Shown here piece after piece: positions 1 to 8,539 of a DNA stretch of 64,000 nt (position 1 is its first letter; each line of letters opens with the position of its first letter). A model generated the notes under the pieces. That model was not told the DNA's origin. It ran no database searches and worked only from the letters and a program-made list of their open reading frames with translations. This DNA comes from Methanofastidiosum sp. (lineage in GTDB: Archaea; Methanobacteriota_B; Thermococci; Methanofastidiosales; Methanofastidiosaceae). Position numbers and translations under genes: made by a program. The stretch lies in assembly GCA_035362715.1 (NCBI GenBank), contig DAOSDU010000007.1:1-64000 (forward strand), in the 5' to 3' direction.

Positions 1-532
1 TTATGGCGGTGGCGGAGGTCTAAGCAGAGCTAGACTTACATTCAATTTAAAACAAAAGATCGTGGTAGGTGTTGACGATACAGATACAAAAGAGGAAGGA
101 GCAACATGGTCTTTGGCAAATGAGCTAGCCTATAAGATTGAAAAAGAAGGATTAGCCGATTATCTTAGACATACCTTGGTCCAGCTTTATCCAAAAAATC
201 CCCATAAAACTCAGAATTGCGTTAGCACTGCACTGACTTTTGGTGTAGATCCACAAAATATTCCAATATTCAAAGAGAGAGTTTTTGAATTATTTAATAA
301 GCATACCCTTTCAAAAGAAACTGGATTAGTTCTTTTACCAGGTATAGGAATTGATAAAAAACTTCGAGATTATTCTCATAATGTTAAATTTTCCATGGTA
401 TCAATCCAAGAGGCAATTGATTTCTCCAAAAAATTAAAGAACCTAGAAGTTTTAATGGACAATTGGGGATTGATAGGAGCAATTGCTGCTTTAGGATACT
501 CCGAAGATCCCAATGAGGCTGTGAGATTATGA
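1..532 (+). CDS. Methanogenesis marker protein 11-like (5' end outside window)
   Basis: The frame is open to the left edge of the window, from base 2, so this is the C-terminal part of a longer gene. The GTG at 62 is an internal valine, not a start: a glycine-rich stretch (YGGGGGLSRAR) lies in frame upstream of it. The DDTDTKEEGATW motif resembles the nucleotide-binding N-terminus of TiaS-like proteins and matches my memory of the conserved core of methanogenesis marker protein 11. That family is confined to methanogens and its function is unknown. The stop overlaps the aksA start (ATGA), so the two are probably translationally coupled. The family call is from recall; a relative of TiaS is the main alternative. 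Confidence 0.72.
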   Translation, partial: YGGGGGLSRARLTFNLKQKIVVGVDDTDTKEEGATWSLANELAYKIEKEGLADYLRHTLVQLYPKNPHKTQNCVSTALTFGVDPQNIPIFKERVFELFNKHTLSKETGLVLLPGIGIDKKLRDYSHNVKFSMVSIQEAIDFSKKLKNLEVLMDNWGLIGAIAALGYSEDPNEAVRL

Positions 533-1707
533 AATCATTTGTTAGCCCTTATAATTTCGTCGAAGAAATAAAAATAAAAGTAGATCCGAAAAATATTATT
601 GTATATGACACCACTTTAAGGGACGGAGAGCAGACCCCAGGAATTTGCTTCACACCTGATGAGAAAATAGAAATTGCTATTAAATTAAACGAGTTGGGTA
701 TCCCACAAATTGAAGCAGGATTTCCAGTTGTATCTGATGGTGAAAGAAGGGCAATAAGGAATATAACAAAGCAGTCTCTAAATTCAGAAATACTTGCTCT
801 GACAAGAACATTAAAAAGTGATATTGATGTTGCTTTATCTTGTGATGTTGATGGAATTATTACTTTTATTGGAGTTTCAGACCTCCATTTAAAACATAAG
901 TTAAAAATGACTAGGGAACAGGCACTCTCAAAGGCCGTTGAGGCTGTCGAGTATGGCAAAGATCATGGAATTTTTGTTGCTTTCACCGCAGAAGATTCTA
1001 CAAGAACTGATTTAGATTTTCTAATTGAACTTTACAAAGCGACAACTGATGCAGGCGCAGACAGAGTTCACATAGCCGATACAACTGGATCTATAAGGCC
1101 CATGGGAATGAAATATCTTGTTAGTCAAATAAAGAATAATATAGACAACACACTAGGAATCCACTGTCATGATGATTTTGGTCTTGCAGTAGCTAACTCT
1201 CTTGCCGCTTTTGAAGCAGGAGCTAGAGCTATATCCACAACAGTTAATGGGATAGGGGAAAGGGCAGGTAATGCGTCTCTTGAAGAAGTTATAATGAATC
1301 TTAGGCTCTTGTATGGTATAGAGATGCCTTTTAAGTATGAAGTGTTATACGAACTTTCAAGATTAGTTGAAAAGTACACTACAATGCCTGTGCCAAAAAA
1401 TAAATCTATTGTCGGGGATAACGTTTTTTCGCATGAATCAGGGATACATGTTTCTGCAGTTAGGGCGGAACCATTGACATATGAACCTTATATGCCGGAG
1501 TTTGTTGGTCAAAAAAGAAGGATTATTCTTGGAAAGCACTGCGGAATGAGTTGTATTGAATATAAACTAGACGAATTAGGCCTATCTGTACCTCAAAACG
1601 AAAAAGAAATCTTAATCCTAAAAGTAAAGGAGATGGCTGAAAGAGGTGCAAAAGTAGGCGATAAAGAATTTAAGAATATGGTCCAAGAAATTCTTTCAAA
1701 AGGTTAG
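529..1707 (+). CDS. aksA: Homocitrate synthase AksA-type (coenzyme B pathway)
   Basis: The 392-residue protein belongs to the isopropylmalate/homocitrate synthase family (DRE-TIM metallolyase). It carries YDTTLRDGEQTPG near residue 25, the metal-binding HCHDDFG motif and the GIGERAGNASLEE signature, and it lacks the long C-terminal LeuA regulatory domain. In methanogens AksA condenses 2-oxoglutarate with acetyl-CoA and repeats the extension up to 2-oxosuberate, the precursor of the 7-mercaptoheptanoyl chain of coenzyme B. The N-terminal VSPYN and the overall match favour AksA over LeuA or CimA. It overlaps marker 11 by 4 bases and abuts a ThDP enzyme downstream, which supports a methanogen-specific role. 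Confidence 0.85.
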   Translation: MKSFVSPYNFVEEIKIKVDPKNIIVYDTTLRDGEQTPGICFTPDEKIEIAIKLNELGIPQIEAGFPVVSDGERRAIRNITKQSLNSEILALTRTLKSDIDVALSCDVDGIITFIGVSDLHLKHKLKMTREQALSKAVEAVEYGKDHGIFVAFTAEDSTRTDLDFLIELYKATTDAGADRVHIADTTGSIRPMGMKYLVSQIKNNIDNTLGIHCHDDFGLAVANSLAAFEAGARAISTTVNGIGERAGNASLEEVIMNLRLLYGIEMPFKYEVLYELSRLVEKYTTMPVPKNKSIVGDNVFSHESGIHVSAVRAEPLTYEPYMPEFVGQKRRIILGKHCGMSCIEYKLDELGLSVPQNEKEILILKVKEMAERGAKVGDKEFKNMVQEILSKG

Positions 1708-3303
1708 ATGATGAAAAATTCATATTCCGGAGCGGAATTAATATCCAAAGCAATAAACGATTCAGGAGTTGAAACACTTTTTTGGTATCCTGGGAGGGAG
1801 ATATTGCCACTATACCATGAACTGAAAGATAGTGGTGTTTCTATTATTAGGTCTTCTCATGAGCAGTGCGCAGTTCACAGCGCCGATGGATTTTACAGGG
1901 CTAGCGGTAGAATATCCTCCGCACTCACGTCAACTGGCCCCGGATCAGTCAATGCAATGATGGGGCTGGCATGTGCATATAAAGATGGCTCATCGTTAGT
2001 GCTAATCACTGGACAAGTTCCTACCTATATGCTTGGAACTGATGCTTTTGAGGAAGTTGATTTACTTTCAATGACTTCTGCCATAACAAAGAAGAATATT
2101 AGAGTTAAAGATGAGCTATATCGAGAATTAAGAGATTCATTTAGTCAGGCAATATCTGGCCGACCAAGACCAGTTCATATTGAAGTTCCAACAGATTTAT
2201 TTGAACAACAATACTTTTCTGACTTTGAATACAATGAAACTATAACAAAAAATAAACTTGACATCGACAAAATTAAACTTGCCATTAAATTGATTAACGA
2301 ATCTGAAAGACCTTTGATTCTTTCTGGTTATGGCTCTATTAATTCAAGCTCAGGAAATACTATTTACTCTTTATCTACTAAAATTGGGGCGCCGATAGTT
2401 ACAACGCTTCCAGGGAGAGGGATAATAGATGAAGATGATCCTCGCGCATTTGGAACCCTTGGTGTAAGGGGTACAAATAATTCCAAAATGGCCTTTGAAA
2501 AATCAGATCTATTAATATCCTTTGGAGTCAAATTTTCTGATAGAACTTCTTATGATATATCAGGTAGTTCAAAAAAAATAATAGATGTAAATTTAGAGAA
2601 AAATAAAAAAAATATCTTGTTTGACCTATCTCTTGTTGGTGATTTAAATGAAATAATTAACAATATAACGATTGGCGTTTCCAGAAAATCTGACCTTTGG
2701 ATTAATAAAAATCCTATTAGAAAGTTTGATGGAATCTCATCTTCCTCTAAACCTTTGAAGCCACAAGCCGCTATTTATGAAATATTTGAAAAGCTAAATA
2801 AGGATGATATTGTTGTTACAGACACGGGGTCAATAACAGTATGGGCGCATTTGCTGAAAAAAGTTCATATCCCTAGGACATTTATTTGCTCCCACTCTTT
2901 TGGTGCAATGGGATTTGGATTACCCGCCTCCATAGGGGCCAAATTATCAAATCCTGAAAAGAGGGTAATATTGATAACAGGTGACGGCGGACTTTTGATG
3001 GTATTGGGGGAGTTATTAACCCTCCCGGAAAATAATATTGATGTGAAAGTATTCCTTATAGATAACGGTGTATTGGGGACAATTAAACAGTATGAAGATA
3101 CAAAATTTGAGGGGAAATACTCCTTTTCGCTAGGCAAGAAGGATTTTGTAGCTATATCAAAAGGTCTTGGAGTTCCTGCTCTTAAAGTTGAAGGCAAAGG
3201 AGAAATGAAGAAAGGAATCAGAGAAACTTTGAACTCAGAAGGTCCTATGCTTTTGGACATCATAACGAATCCAAAAGAAAAAGTTCCTTCAGGTGGAATT
3301 TAG
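1708..3303 (+). CDS. Acetolactate-synthase-like thiamine-diphosphate enzyme, possibly a 2-oxoacid decarboxylase
   Basis: The 531-residue protein has the three ThDP-enzyme domains: an N-terminal PYR domain with the activating Glu52 in SSHEQCAVHSADG, a central domain, and a C-terminal PP domain with the ThDP-binding GDG (425-427) ending at Asn453. It is closest to IlvB (GTDAFEEVD, SGRPRPVHIEVP). However, it is shorter than usual IlvB, no ilvN follows, and the motif that normally reads near MVRQWQ in acetolactate synthases reads TIKQYED here, so its substrate may differ. It starts directly after the aksA stop. In this context it could decarboxylate 2-oxosuberate in coenzyme B synthesis (inference). 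True acetolactate synthase is the alternative. Confidence 0.8.
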   Translation: MMKNSYSGAELISKAINDSGVETLFWYPGREILPLYHELKDSGVSIIRSSHEQCAVHSADGFYRASGRISSALTSTGPGSVNAMMGLACAYKDGSSLVLITGQVPTYMLGTDAFEEVDLLSMTSAITKKNIRVKDELYRELRDSFSQAISGRPRPVHIEVPTDLFEQQYFSDFEYNETITKNKLDIDKIKLAIKLINESERPLILSGYGSINSSSGNTIYSLSTKIGAPIVTTLPGRGIIDEDDPRAFGTLGVRGTNNSKMAFEKSDLLISFGVKFSDRTSYDISGSSKKIIDVNLEKNKKNILFDLSLVGDLNEIINNITIGVSRKSDLWINKNPIRKFDGISSSSKPLKPQAAIYEIFEKLNKDDIVVTDTGSITVWAHLLKKVHIPRTFICSHSFGAMGFGLPASIGAKLSNPEKRVILITGDGGLLMVLGELLTLPENNIDVKVFLIDNGVLGTIKQYEDTKFEGKYSFSLGKKDFVAISKGLGVPALKVEGKGEMKKGIRETLNSEGPMLLDIITNPKEKVPSGGI

Positions 3304-4518
3304 AATATTTTCTCCCAATTTTTTTCCTAAAGCCATCAGCGAAAGGATTGGGGGCGCGCCTGGCGATTCTGGAAGTATACTTGCATCGCATACATAAAAT
3401 CCCATTCTTGTCTTGAATTGATTGTCCACAGTTATCCCTATTGGTGCAGTTCCTCCGGGATGTGCACCAATAGCTTCAGTTGAAACTATCGTATCTACTC
3501 CTGACTTCTTTAATATCCTTGAAGCAATAGCAACACCATTTGATATTTTTTGAACATCTTTTCCAGTACAGTATTTTTCGATAAAATTTTTGTCAACATA
3601 ACCAAAAGAGTCATCTTTAATTTTGATCATTAAACCGATTATATTATCTCTTTTAGATTCTATTTTCTTCTCACTGAGCATTTTGGTAATTCTTTCAGAG
3701 TAATAAGGAGAAATTAAGAAATCATTGAAAGGTATGTAAGCTGCCATATTTATCTCATCTTTGAAAGATTGATTACTCTTCCCACCAATTGTAACAAATA
3801 TGTCCACAAAGAGTTTTTTTGGAGTCATTATCCCTGAATTATTAAGGATTTTAGGCGTATCAAGAGCACCTGTGCTCAAGATCACATTTTTTGCAGTAAT
3901 ATTAATGAGATTTCCTTTTTCCACACCCTGAACTTTGAAGTACTTTATACTTTTATTTATTCTCAAAGCTTCAAAATTAGTCTTTAACTCAGCGCCTTTA
4001 GAAATGGCCTTTTCGATATAATAAAGGGAAGTTTTTTTTGCCTGAAATTGACACCCCATATTGCATTTTCCACATTTTTTACATTTCTTAAAGTCAATCA
4101 TTTTAGGCATTATTTTTGGGTCATAACCCAATTCTTTAGATTTTTCAATGAATAGATTAGTCCTATCGCCTAGCATATTTTCTGGGATGGGTGATAATTC
4201 AAAATCCCTTTCAACTTCATCAAGTTCTTTTTCAATGTCTATGCCGAGTTTTTTCAGTTCCTTTTCTTGGGTTCTCACACCATTACCTATTGCTAATAAT
4301 GTTGTTCCTCCAACACCATTACCACTTAAGATTTCTATTTTTCCATGTTCTTCAAAATCTTTACAAGAAGAAGCTCTGAAGTAGCCCTTGTGAGCTTCGT
4401 TTAAGGGAAGATACTCGCCTTTTTCAAGAATTAAGACTTTATGGTCTGAGGATATCTTTTCTGCAACAGCACCACCACTAGCACCACTTCCAATTATGAT
4501 ATAATCGTATTTATCCAT
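3289..4518 (-). CDS. GMC-family FAD oxidoreductase with ferredoxin-like cysteine motif
   Basis: The protein is 409 residues. The N-terminus is a Rossmann FAD site (YIIIGSGASGGAVAE). GNGVGGTT near residue 66 and the C-terminal block HPGGTAPIG...VCDASILPESPG are typical of GMC alcohol/sugar oxidoreductases. Between them Cys146, Cys149, Cys152 and Cys156 form CX2CX2CX3C, the spacing of a [4Fe-4S] ferredoxin site. Related GMC enzymes have a cysteine-rich stretch here, so cluster binding is possible but not shown. The 3' end overlaps the convergent ThDP gene by 15 bases. Substrate unknown. It is followed by argH on the same strand after 14 bases downstream of the argH stop. Confidence 0.75.
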   Translation of the reverse strand: MDKYDYIIIGSGASGGAVAEKISSDHKVLILEKGEYLPLNEAHKGYFRASSCKDFEEHGKIEILSGNGVGGTTLLAIGNGVRTQEKELKKLGIDIEKELDEVERDFELSPIPENMLGDRTNLFIEKSKELGYDPKIMPKMIDFKKCKKCGKCNMGCQFQAKKTSLYYIEKAISKGAELKTNFEALRINKSIKYFKVQGVEKGNLINITAKNVILSTGALDTPKILNNSGIMTPKKLFVDIFVTIGGKSNQSFKDEINMAAYIPFNDFLISPYYSERITKMLSEKKIESKRDNIIGLMIKIKDDSFGYVDKNFIEKYCTGKDVQKISNGVAIASRILKKSGVDTIVSTEAIGAHPGGTAPIGITVDNQFKTRMGFYVCDASILPESPGAPPILSLMALGKKLGENILNST

Positions 4519-4532
4519 GGTATCCCGTAAAA

Positions 4533-5882
4533 CTAAATTTTGGTCAATTGACCTATTCTTTTGATGAATACTTCTTTTTTAGATAAAAGCTCTTTTTCTT
4601 CTTCTTTTATCCTCTTTTCTATATTATCAAGTCCAAGATTTCCAGTAGCTCCTGTATGTGTCTTTGATTTTATATTTTTAACTGGGTCTTTATTTTTTAA
4701 TGATTCTAGATTTGTCCCAACTTCTTTGTAAGCATCTCTAAATGGTGTTCCTTCCTTTACAAGTTCCAATACTCTGTCTGTTGCATAGACTTCAGGAGAA
4801 AAGGACTCAATCAATATTTCTTTGTTTACTTTTATTTTTGGAATGAAATATCCTAGGATGTATAATGTTTGCTGAGTAATATCAAAACTTTCCATTAAAG
4901 GGCCTTTGGTCAGTTGGAAGTCTCTATTGTATCCTGAATAAAGGGAAGTTATTATTCCTGTTACCCTAAAGTATAGGGAGTTTACAACGTTTGCTTTAGC
5001 CCTTGTAAGTTCAAGCAAAGCAGGATTTCTTTTTTGAGGCATAAGGCTTGAACCACCACAAAAGTCTTCCGGTAAGGTAAAATAATTGAACTCAGGTATA
5101 GAAAATAAGATTAAATCATTAGCAAACTTTGAAAGGTCCATCATTATCTGAGATAGAGCAAATATAATTATAGATTCTGTTTTTCCCCTGCTATTATTTG
5201 CATACAGAACATTATTCTGCACTTTTTCAAATCCTAGAAGAGATGCAACATATTCTCTATCAATATTAAGATTAACACCATAACTTGCAGCACTTCCTAA
5301 GGGGGATTGATCATTAATCTTGAAAGAACTTTTCAATAGATAAAAATCATCAAGGAGACTTTCTAGGATGGCGCTTGTCCAAAGCCCTACAGAGGAGGGC
5401 ATAGCTCTCTGAGTATGGGTTCTCCCTGGCATGGGCACGAATTCATTTTCTTTTGAGAACTCTAGTAGTATCTTGCAAAGATTTAGAACACTTTCCATCA
5501 TCTCAAATAGTCTTTCTTTTGAATATAATCGGATATCTAAGTTTATCTGGTCGTTTCTACTCCTTGCAGTATGAATCTTTTTACCAACATCACCTAATTT
5601 ATCCGTCAAGAAATTTTCTACAGCAGTATGTACGTCTTCATCTTCTTTATTTATTATAAATTTACCTTGTTCGTTAAGGTTTAATATATCAATTAGATTC
5701 TTTTTAATTTTTAGAAGTTCTTCTTCAGAAAGAATTCCTATTTTTTGAAGCATTGTTGAATGAGCGATATTTCCTATGGCATCAGCTTTTACTAGCTTCA
5801 TATCCCAGAGATAATCATCTCCAACTGTAAAATCTTCAACAGCTTTGTCAAGTTCATATTTTTTTTTCCAAAGTTTTGCCAT
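4533..5882 (-). CDS. argH: Argininosuccinate lyase
   Basis: The 449-residue protein belongs to the fumarase/aspartase superfamily. The signature loop GGSSLMPQKRNPALLEL, which holds the catalytic serine, and HTARSRNDQ and GRTHTQRAMP, with substrate-binding residues, are all intact. It splits argininosuccinate into arginine and fumarate, the last step of arginine synthesis. It lies 43 bases downstream of argG on the same strand, so the two form an argGH unit. The archaeal enzyme is normally 450-500 residues, so this is full length. The fumarate produced could be used by the fumarate-reductase-like flavoprotein encoded at 56 kb. Confidence 0.96.
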   Translation of the reverse strand: MAKLWKKKYELDKAVEDFTVGDDYLWDMKLVKADAIGNIAHSTMLQKIGILSEEELLKIKKNLIDILNLNEQGKFIINKEDEDVHTAVENFLTDKLGDVGKKIHTARSRNDQINLDIRLYSKERLFEMMESVLNLCKILLEFSKENEFVPMPGRTHTQRAMPSSVGLWTSAILESLLDDFYLLKSSFKINDQSPLGSAASYGVNLNIDREYVASLLGFEKVQNNVLYANNSRGKTESIIIFALSQIMMDLSKFANDLILFSIPEFNYFTLPEDFCGGSSLMPQKRNPALLELTRAKANVVNSLYFRVTGIITSLYSGYNRDFQLTKGPLMESFDITQQTLYILGYFIPKIKVNKEILIESFSPEVYATDRVLELVKEGTPFRDAYKEVGTNLESLKNKDPVKNIKSKTHTGATGNLGLDNIEKRIKEEEKELLSKKEVFIKRIGQLTKI

Positions 5883-5925
5883 TTAGTTACTCCCTTAACA
5901 TCATAAAAAATAAAAATTTAAATAT

Positions 5926-7146
5926 TTATCTGGACCTTTTGGCCAAAACTTCGTACATAAGGCCCATAACTTTTGCTGCGTCCTTTGAAATTCTTTGATC
6001 CATGCCTCCAACTTTAATTGACCTTATTTCAGGGGCAAATAACGACGAAGCTGATTCCCTCTTTACGATCTCGACATTTCCTTTGAACAATTTCACTTTA
6101 TAGTTTCCATTAATATGCTCTTGGCTCTTGATGATATAGCTGTCAAGGGAATCTTTTAATGGATGGAACCATCCTCCGTGGTATACTAGGTAACCCCATT
6201 TTTGTTCTATTGTCTTTTTAAACAGGATTTCTTCCTTTGTGAGGCACATCTGTTCTAAATCTTTGTGAAGTTTTAGGATAATTGTAGCCGCCGGTGCTTC
6301 ATAAATCTCTCTGCTTTTGAGATTCATTATGCCTTCTTCAAATATGTCTATTTTACCAATACCATGCATTCCCCCAACAGTATTAAGCTCTGTCAAGAGC
6401 TCTAACAATCCAATTTTTCTTCCGTTTAAAGATACTGGAACACCCTTTTCAAAAGTAATATCTACAAAAGTAGGAACATCAGGTGTACTCTCAATGGACC
6501 TTGTCCACATCCATAGATTATCCGGAAGCTCTTGATCAAGGTCAATTGCTCCGCTTGCAATAGATCTGCACCATAGAGTTTTGTCATCTCCTCCGGTAAT
6601 CTTTTCTGTGACATATATCCCCCATAATTCACAAAGTTTTTCTTCTTCTTTTCTTGTAAGATCAAAATCCCTTACGGGCACCAATACATTTAGTTCAGGG
6701 GCAAACAATTTGAATACATTATGCATTCTATACTGATCATTACCCTTGCCGCTTGAACCTTCCATTAGGGCATCGCAGCCCAATTCTTTGCCTTTGAGGG
6801 CAACTATATTGGCTATTAATTGCCTCGTCATTGACGTGCTCACTGGATAGCCCATATAGTCTGAGTTTGCCATTATTGCCATAGGTATCCATTTTTTTAC
6901 AAAATCTTCTTTTGCGTCTATAACAACTGGCTCTATTTTTAGTATCTTTGCCTTTTCAAATGCAATGTCAATTTCTTCTTTTCCTTGACCAACATCGATC
7001 ATTATAGGTACGATCTCTTTTGCGTTGTATACTCTTTTTAGTAGTTCTATACATAGACAAGAATCAACTCCTCCGGAGTAAGCAACTGCAACTTTTTTTA
7101 CAGAGGGTACGTCGACCCCTTCAAATTTTGTTAGTATTTCTTCCAT
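5926..7146 (-). CDS. argG: Argininosuccinate synthase
   Basis: This ATP-dependent ligase joins citrulline and aspartate to make argininosuccinate. The PP-loop AYSGGVDSCL lies near the N-terminus, followed by MEGSSGKGNDQYRM and TGGDDKTLW, all family hallmarks. A longer frame begins at 7170, but a strong Shine-Dalgarno sequence (GAGGAGG on the minus strand, 7155-7161) stands 8 bases before the ATG at 7144-7146. I therefore place the start there (406 residues, MEEILTKFEG). The upstream codons would contain the ribosome-binding site itself. It is the first gene of argGH and diverges from the Fic gene. Confidence 0.95.
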   Translation of the reverse strand: MEEILTKFEGVDVPSVKKVAVAYSGGVDSCLCIELLKRVYNAKEIVPIMIDVGQGKEEIDIAFEKAKILKIEPVVIDAKEDFVKKWIPMAIMANSDYMGYPVSTSMTRQLIANIVALKGKELGCDALMEGSSGKGNDQYRMHNVFKLFAPELNVLVPVRDFDLTRKEEEKLCELWGIYVTEKITGGDDKTLWCRSIASGAIDLDQELPDNLWMWTRSIESTPDVPTFVDITFEKGVPVSLNGRKIGLLELLTELNTVGGMHGIGKIDIFEEGIMNLKSREIYEAPAATIILKLHKDLEQMCLTKEEILFKKTIEQKWGYLVYHGGWFHPLKDSLDSYIIKSQEHINGNYKVKLFKGNVEIVKRESASSLFAPEIRSIKVGGMDQRISKDAAKVMGLMYEVLAKRSR

Positions 7147-7154
7147 AGGTAAAA

Positions 7155-7161
7155 CCTCCTC
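7155..7161 (-). promoter_or_regulatory. Shine-Dalgarno sequence that fixes the argG start
   Basis: On the minus strand GAGGAGG lies 8 bases before the ATG ending at 7144. This is ideal spacing and argues against the upstream in-frame ATG at 7170. Confidence 0.75.
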
Positions 7162-7355
7162 TCGAATCATTAGACCGGTTATAAGGGTTGTGACTTATAT
7201 GTATCAAAAATGGACTATTATGTATAATTAGATAATTAAATAGATATTAAATAAACAAAATTCATTTTTTACCACTATAATTCAGATCTGTTACCAATAA
7301 TAATATAAAATGTAGTATCAAAAGGGAAGTATACTTACTATTTATGGGAGGATAT

Positions 7356-8474
7356 ATGGTCTATATCATAAAAAAGAATGTTAAGGGAGAAACTTATTAC
7401 TATGTCAATCATTCTGTAAGATTGGGGGGCAGAGTAAAGACCGTTTCTTATTACCTGGGCAAAGGTCCATTTACTCAGTCCGAAATAGAATTTTTAGTGA
7501 AAGAAAAGTCTCAAATGATACTTCTCGAAGCAGAGTTTTTGAAGATATTTTCTAAGAAGTTAGAATATGAAGAACATATTCTCCCTGCCTCATTTATTAA
7601 TATAATTGAAAGGCTAAAAAAAATAAATAGGATAATGGCCCCATTTAATAAAAGTTATTTTGAAAAATTTGAAGAAAATCTTAGATTGAGATATGTTCAT
7701 GGGTCGACAGCAATTGAAGGTAATACTATATCATTGAGGGGCGCGCAGCTTATACTTGAAGAGGATACACCAGCAGGCAATACTCTGAGAGAAATGTATG
7801 AGATATTAAACTATAATGAACTTTTTAAATTCCTTAGAAGCTATAACGGAGATATCACTCTAAAATTTATTCTAACGATTCATCAGATGCTCATGAAAAA
7901 TATAGATGATGAAAATGCCGGAACATTAAGAAATACTGATATTTCTATATCTGGGTCAGATTATGACCCCACGCCTTTTCCAGTCTTAGAAGATGAACTT
8001 AACAACTTAATAGAATGGTATAAAGAAAAAAAATTAACAATGTTTCCCGTTGAACTAGCTTGTCAGTTTCATCAGAAATTTGTTGAAATTCATCCATTTA
8101 TTGATGGAAATGGTAGAGTTTCTAGAGAACTACTGAATTTTATCCTTATTAGAAATAATTATCCAAGGCTTGTTATTCCGTTTGAGAGAAGGGGAATTTA
8201 TCTTAGATGCATAGATATTGGGAATTCAGGAGAACTAACGCCTTTCATTATTTTTATTTCAGGACTTTTGATTGAGGACTCATTTAGACCTGTAGGCACA
8301 TTTTTTAAACAATTGAAGGAAAAGATAAAGGAAGAAAAATACTCTAGCGATATTTCAAAAGAGTTGGATAATACAATGGATGACTACAAAGAGATTTTGG
8401 AAATAATTAAAGGGATGGAAGGCCGAATAGAAAATTTGAACTTGAATGAATTAAGAAAGGGCAAATGGAAATAA
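7356..8474 (+). CDS. Fic-domain protein, putative AMPylator/nucleotidyl transferase
   Basis: The Fic core motif HPFIDGNGRVSR (His246 catalytic, residues counted from 7356) is intact, so transfer of a nucleotide (usually AMP) to a target hydroxyl is likely. An N-terminal STAIEGN motif (117-123, inhibitory Glu121) marks a self-inhibited, class II-type Fic protein. Residues 1-40 are a lysine/tyrosine-rich strand region common in archaeal relatives. An ATG at 7344 is also in frame, but GGGAGGA (7346-7352) just before 7356 favours the later start. No antitoxin-like partner gene adjoins. The C-terminus ends soon after the Fic fold, without an obvious winged-helix domain. Confidence 0.9.
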   Translation: MVYIIKKNVKGETYYYVNHSVRLGGRVKTVSYYLGKGPFTQSEIEFLVKEKSQMILLEAEFLKIFSKKLEYEEHILPASFINIIERLKKINRIMAPFNKSYFEKFEENLRLRYVHGSTAIEGNTISLRGAQLILEEDTPAGNTLREMYEILNYNELFKFLRSYNGDITLKFILTIHQMLMKNIDDENAGTLRNTDISISGSDYDPTPFPVLEDELNNLIEWYKEKKLTMFPVELACQFHQKFVEIHPFIDGNGRVSRELLNFILIRNNYPRLVIPFERRGIYLRCIDIGNSGELTPFIIFISGLLIEDSFRPVGTFFKQLKEKIKEEKYSSDISKELDNTMDDYKEILEIIKGMEGRIENLNLNELRKGKWK

Positions 8475-8539
8475 TTTCAGAAAAAGGCAACATAGACATA
8501 AAACATAATATTTAAATAGGTCTAATAATCAGTAATTTC

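Noticed and set aside
549..959. 136-residue open frame on the minus strand inside aksA
   Set aside because: It lies entirely opposite the conserved aksA coding sequence, has no ribosome-binding site and looks like a shadow frame (Ser/Ile/Phe-rich).
7344..8474. Fic gene as the toxin of a toxin-antitoxin pair
   Set aside because: No small partner frame precedes or follows it; the inhibitory motif is in the same protein, which points to self-control.
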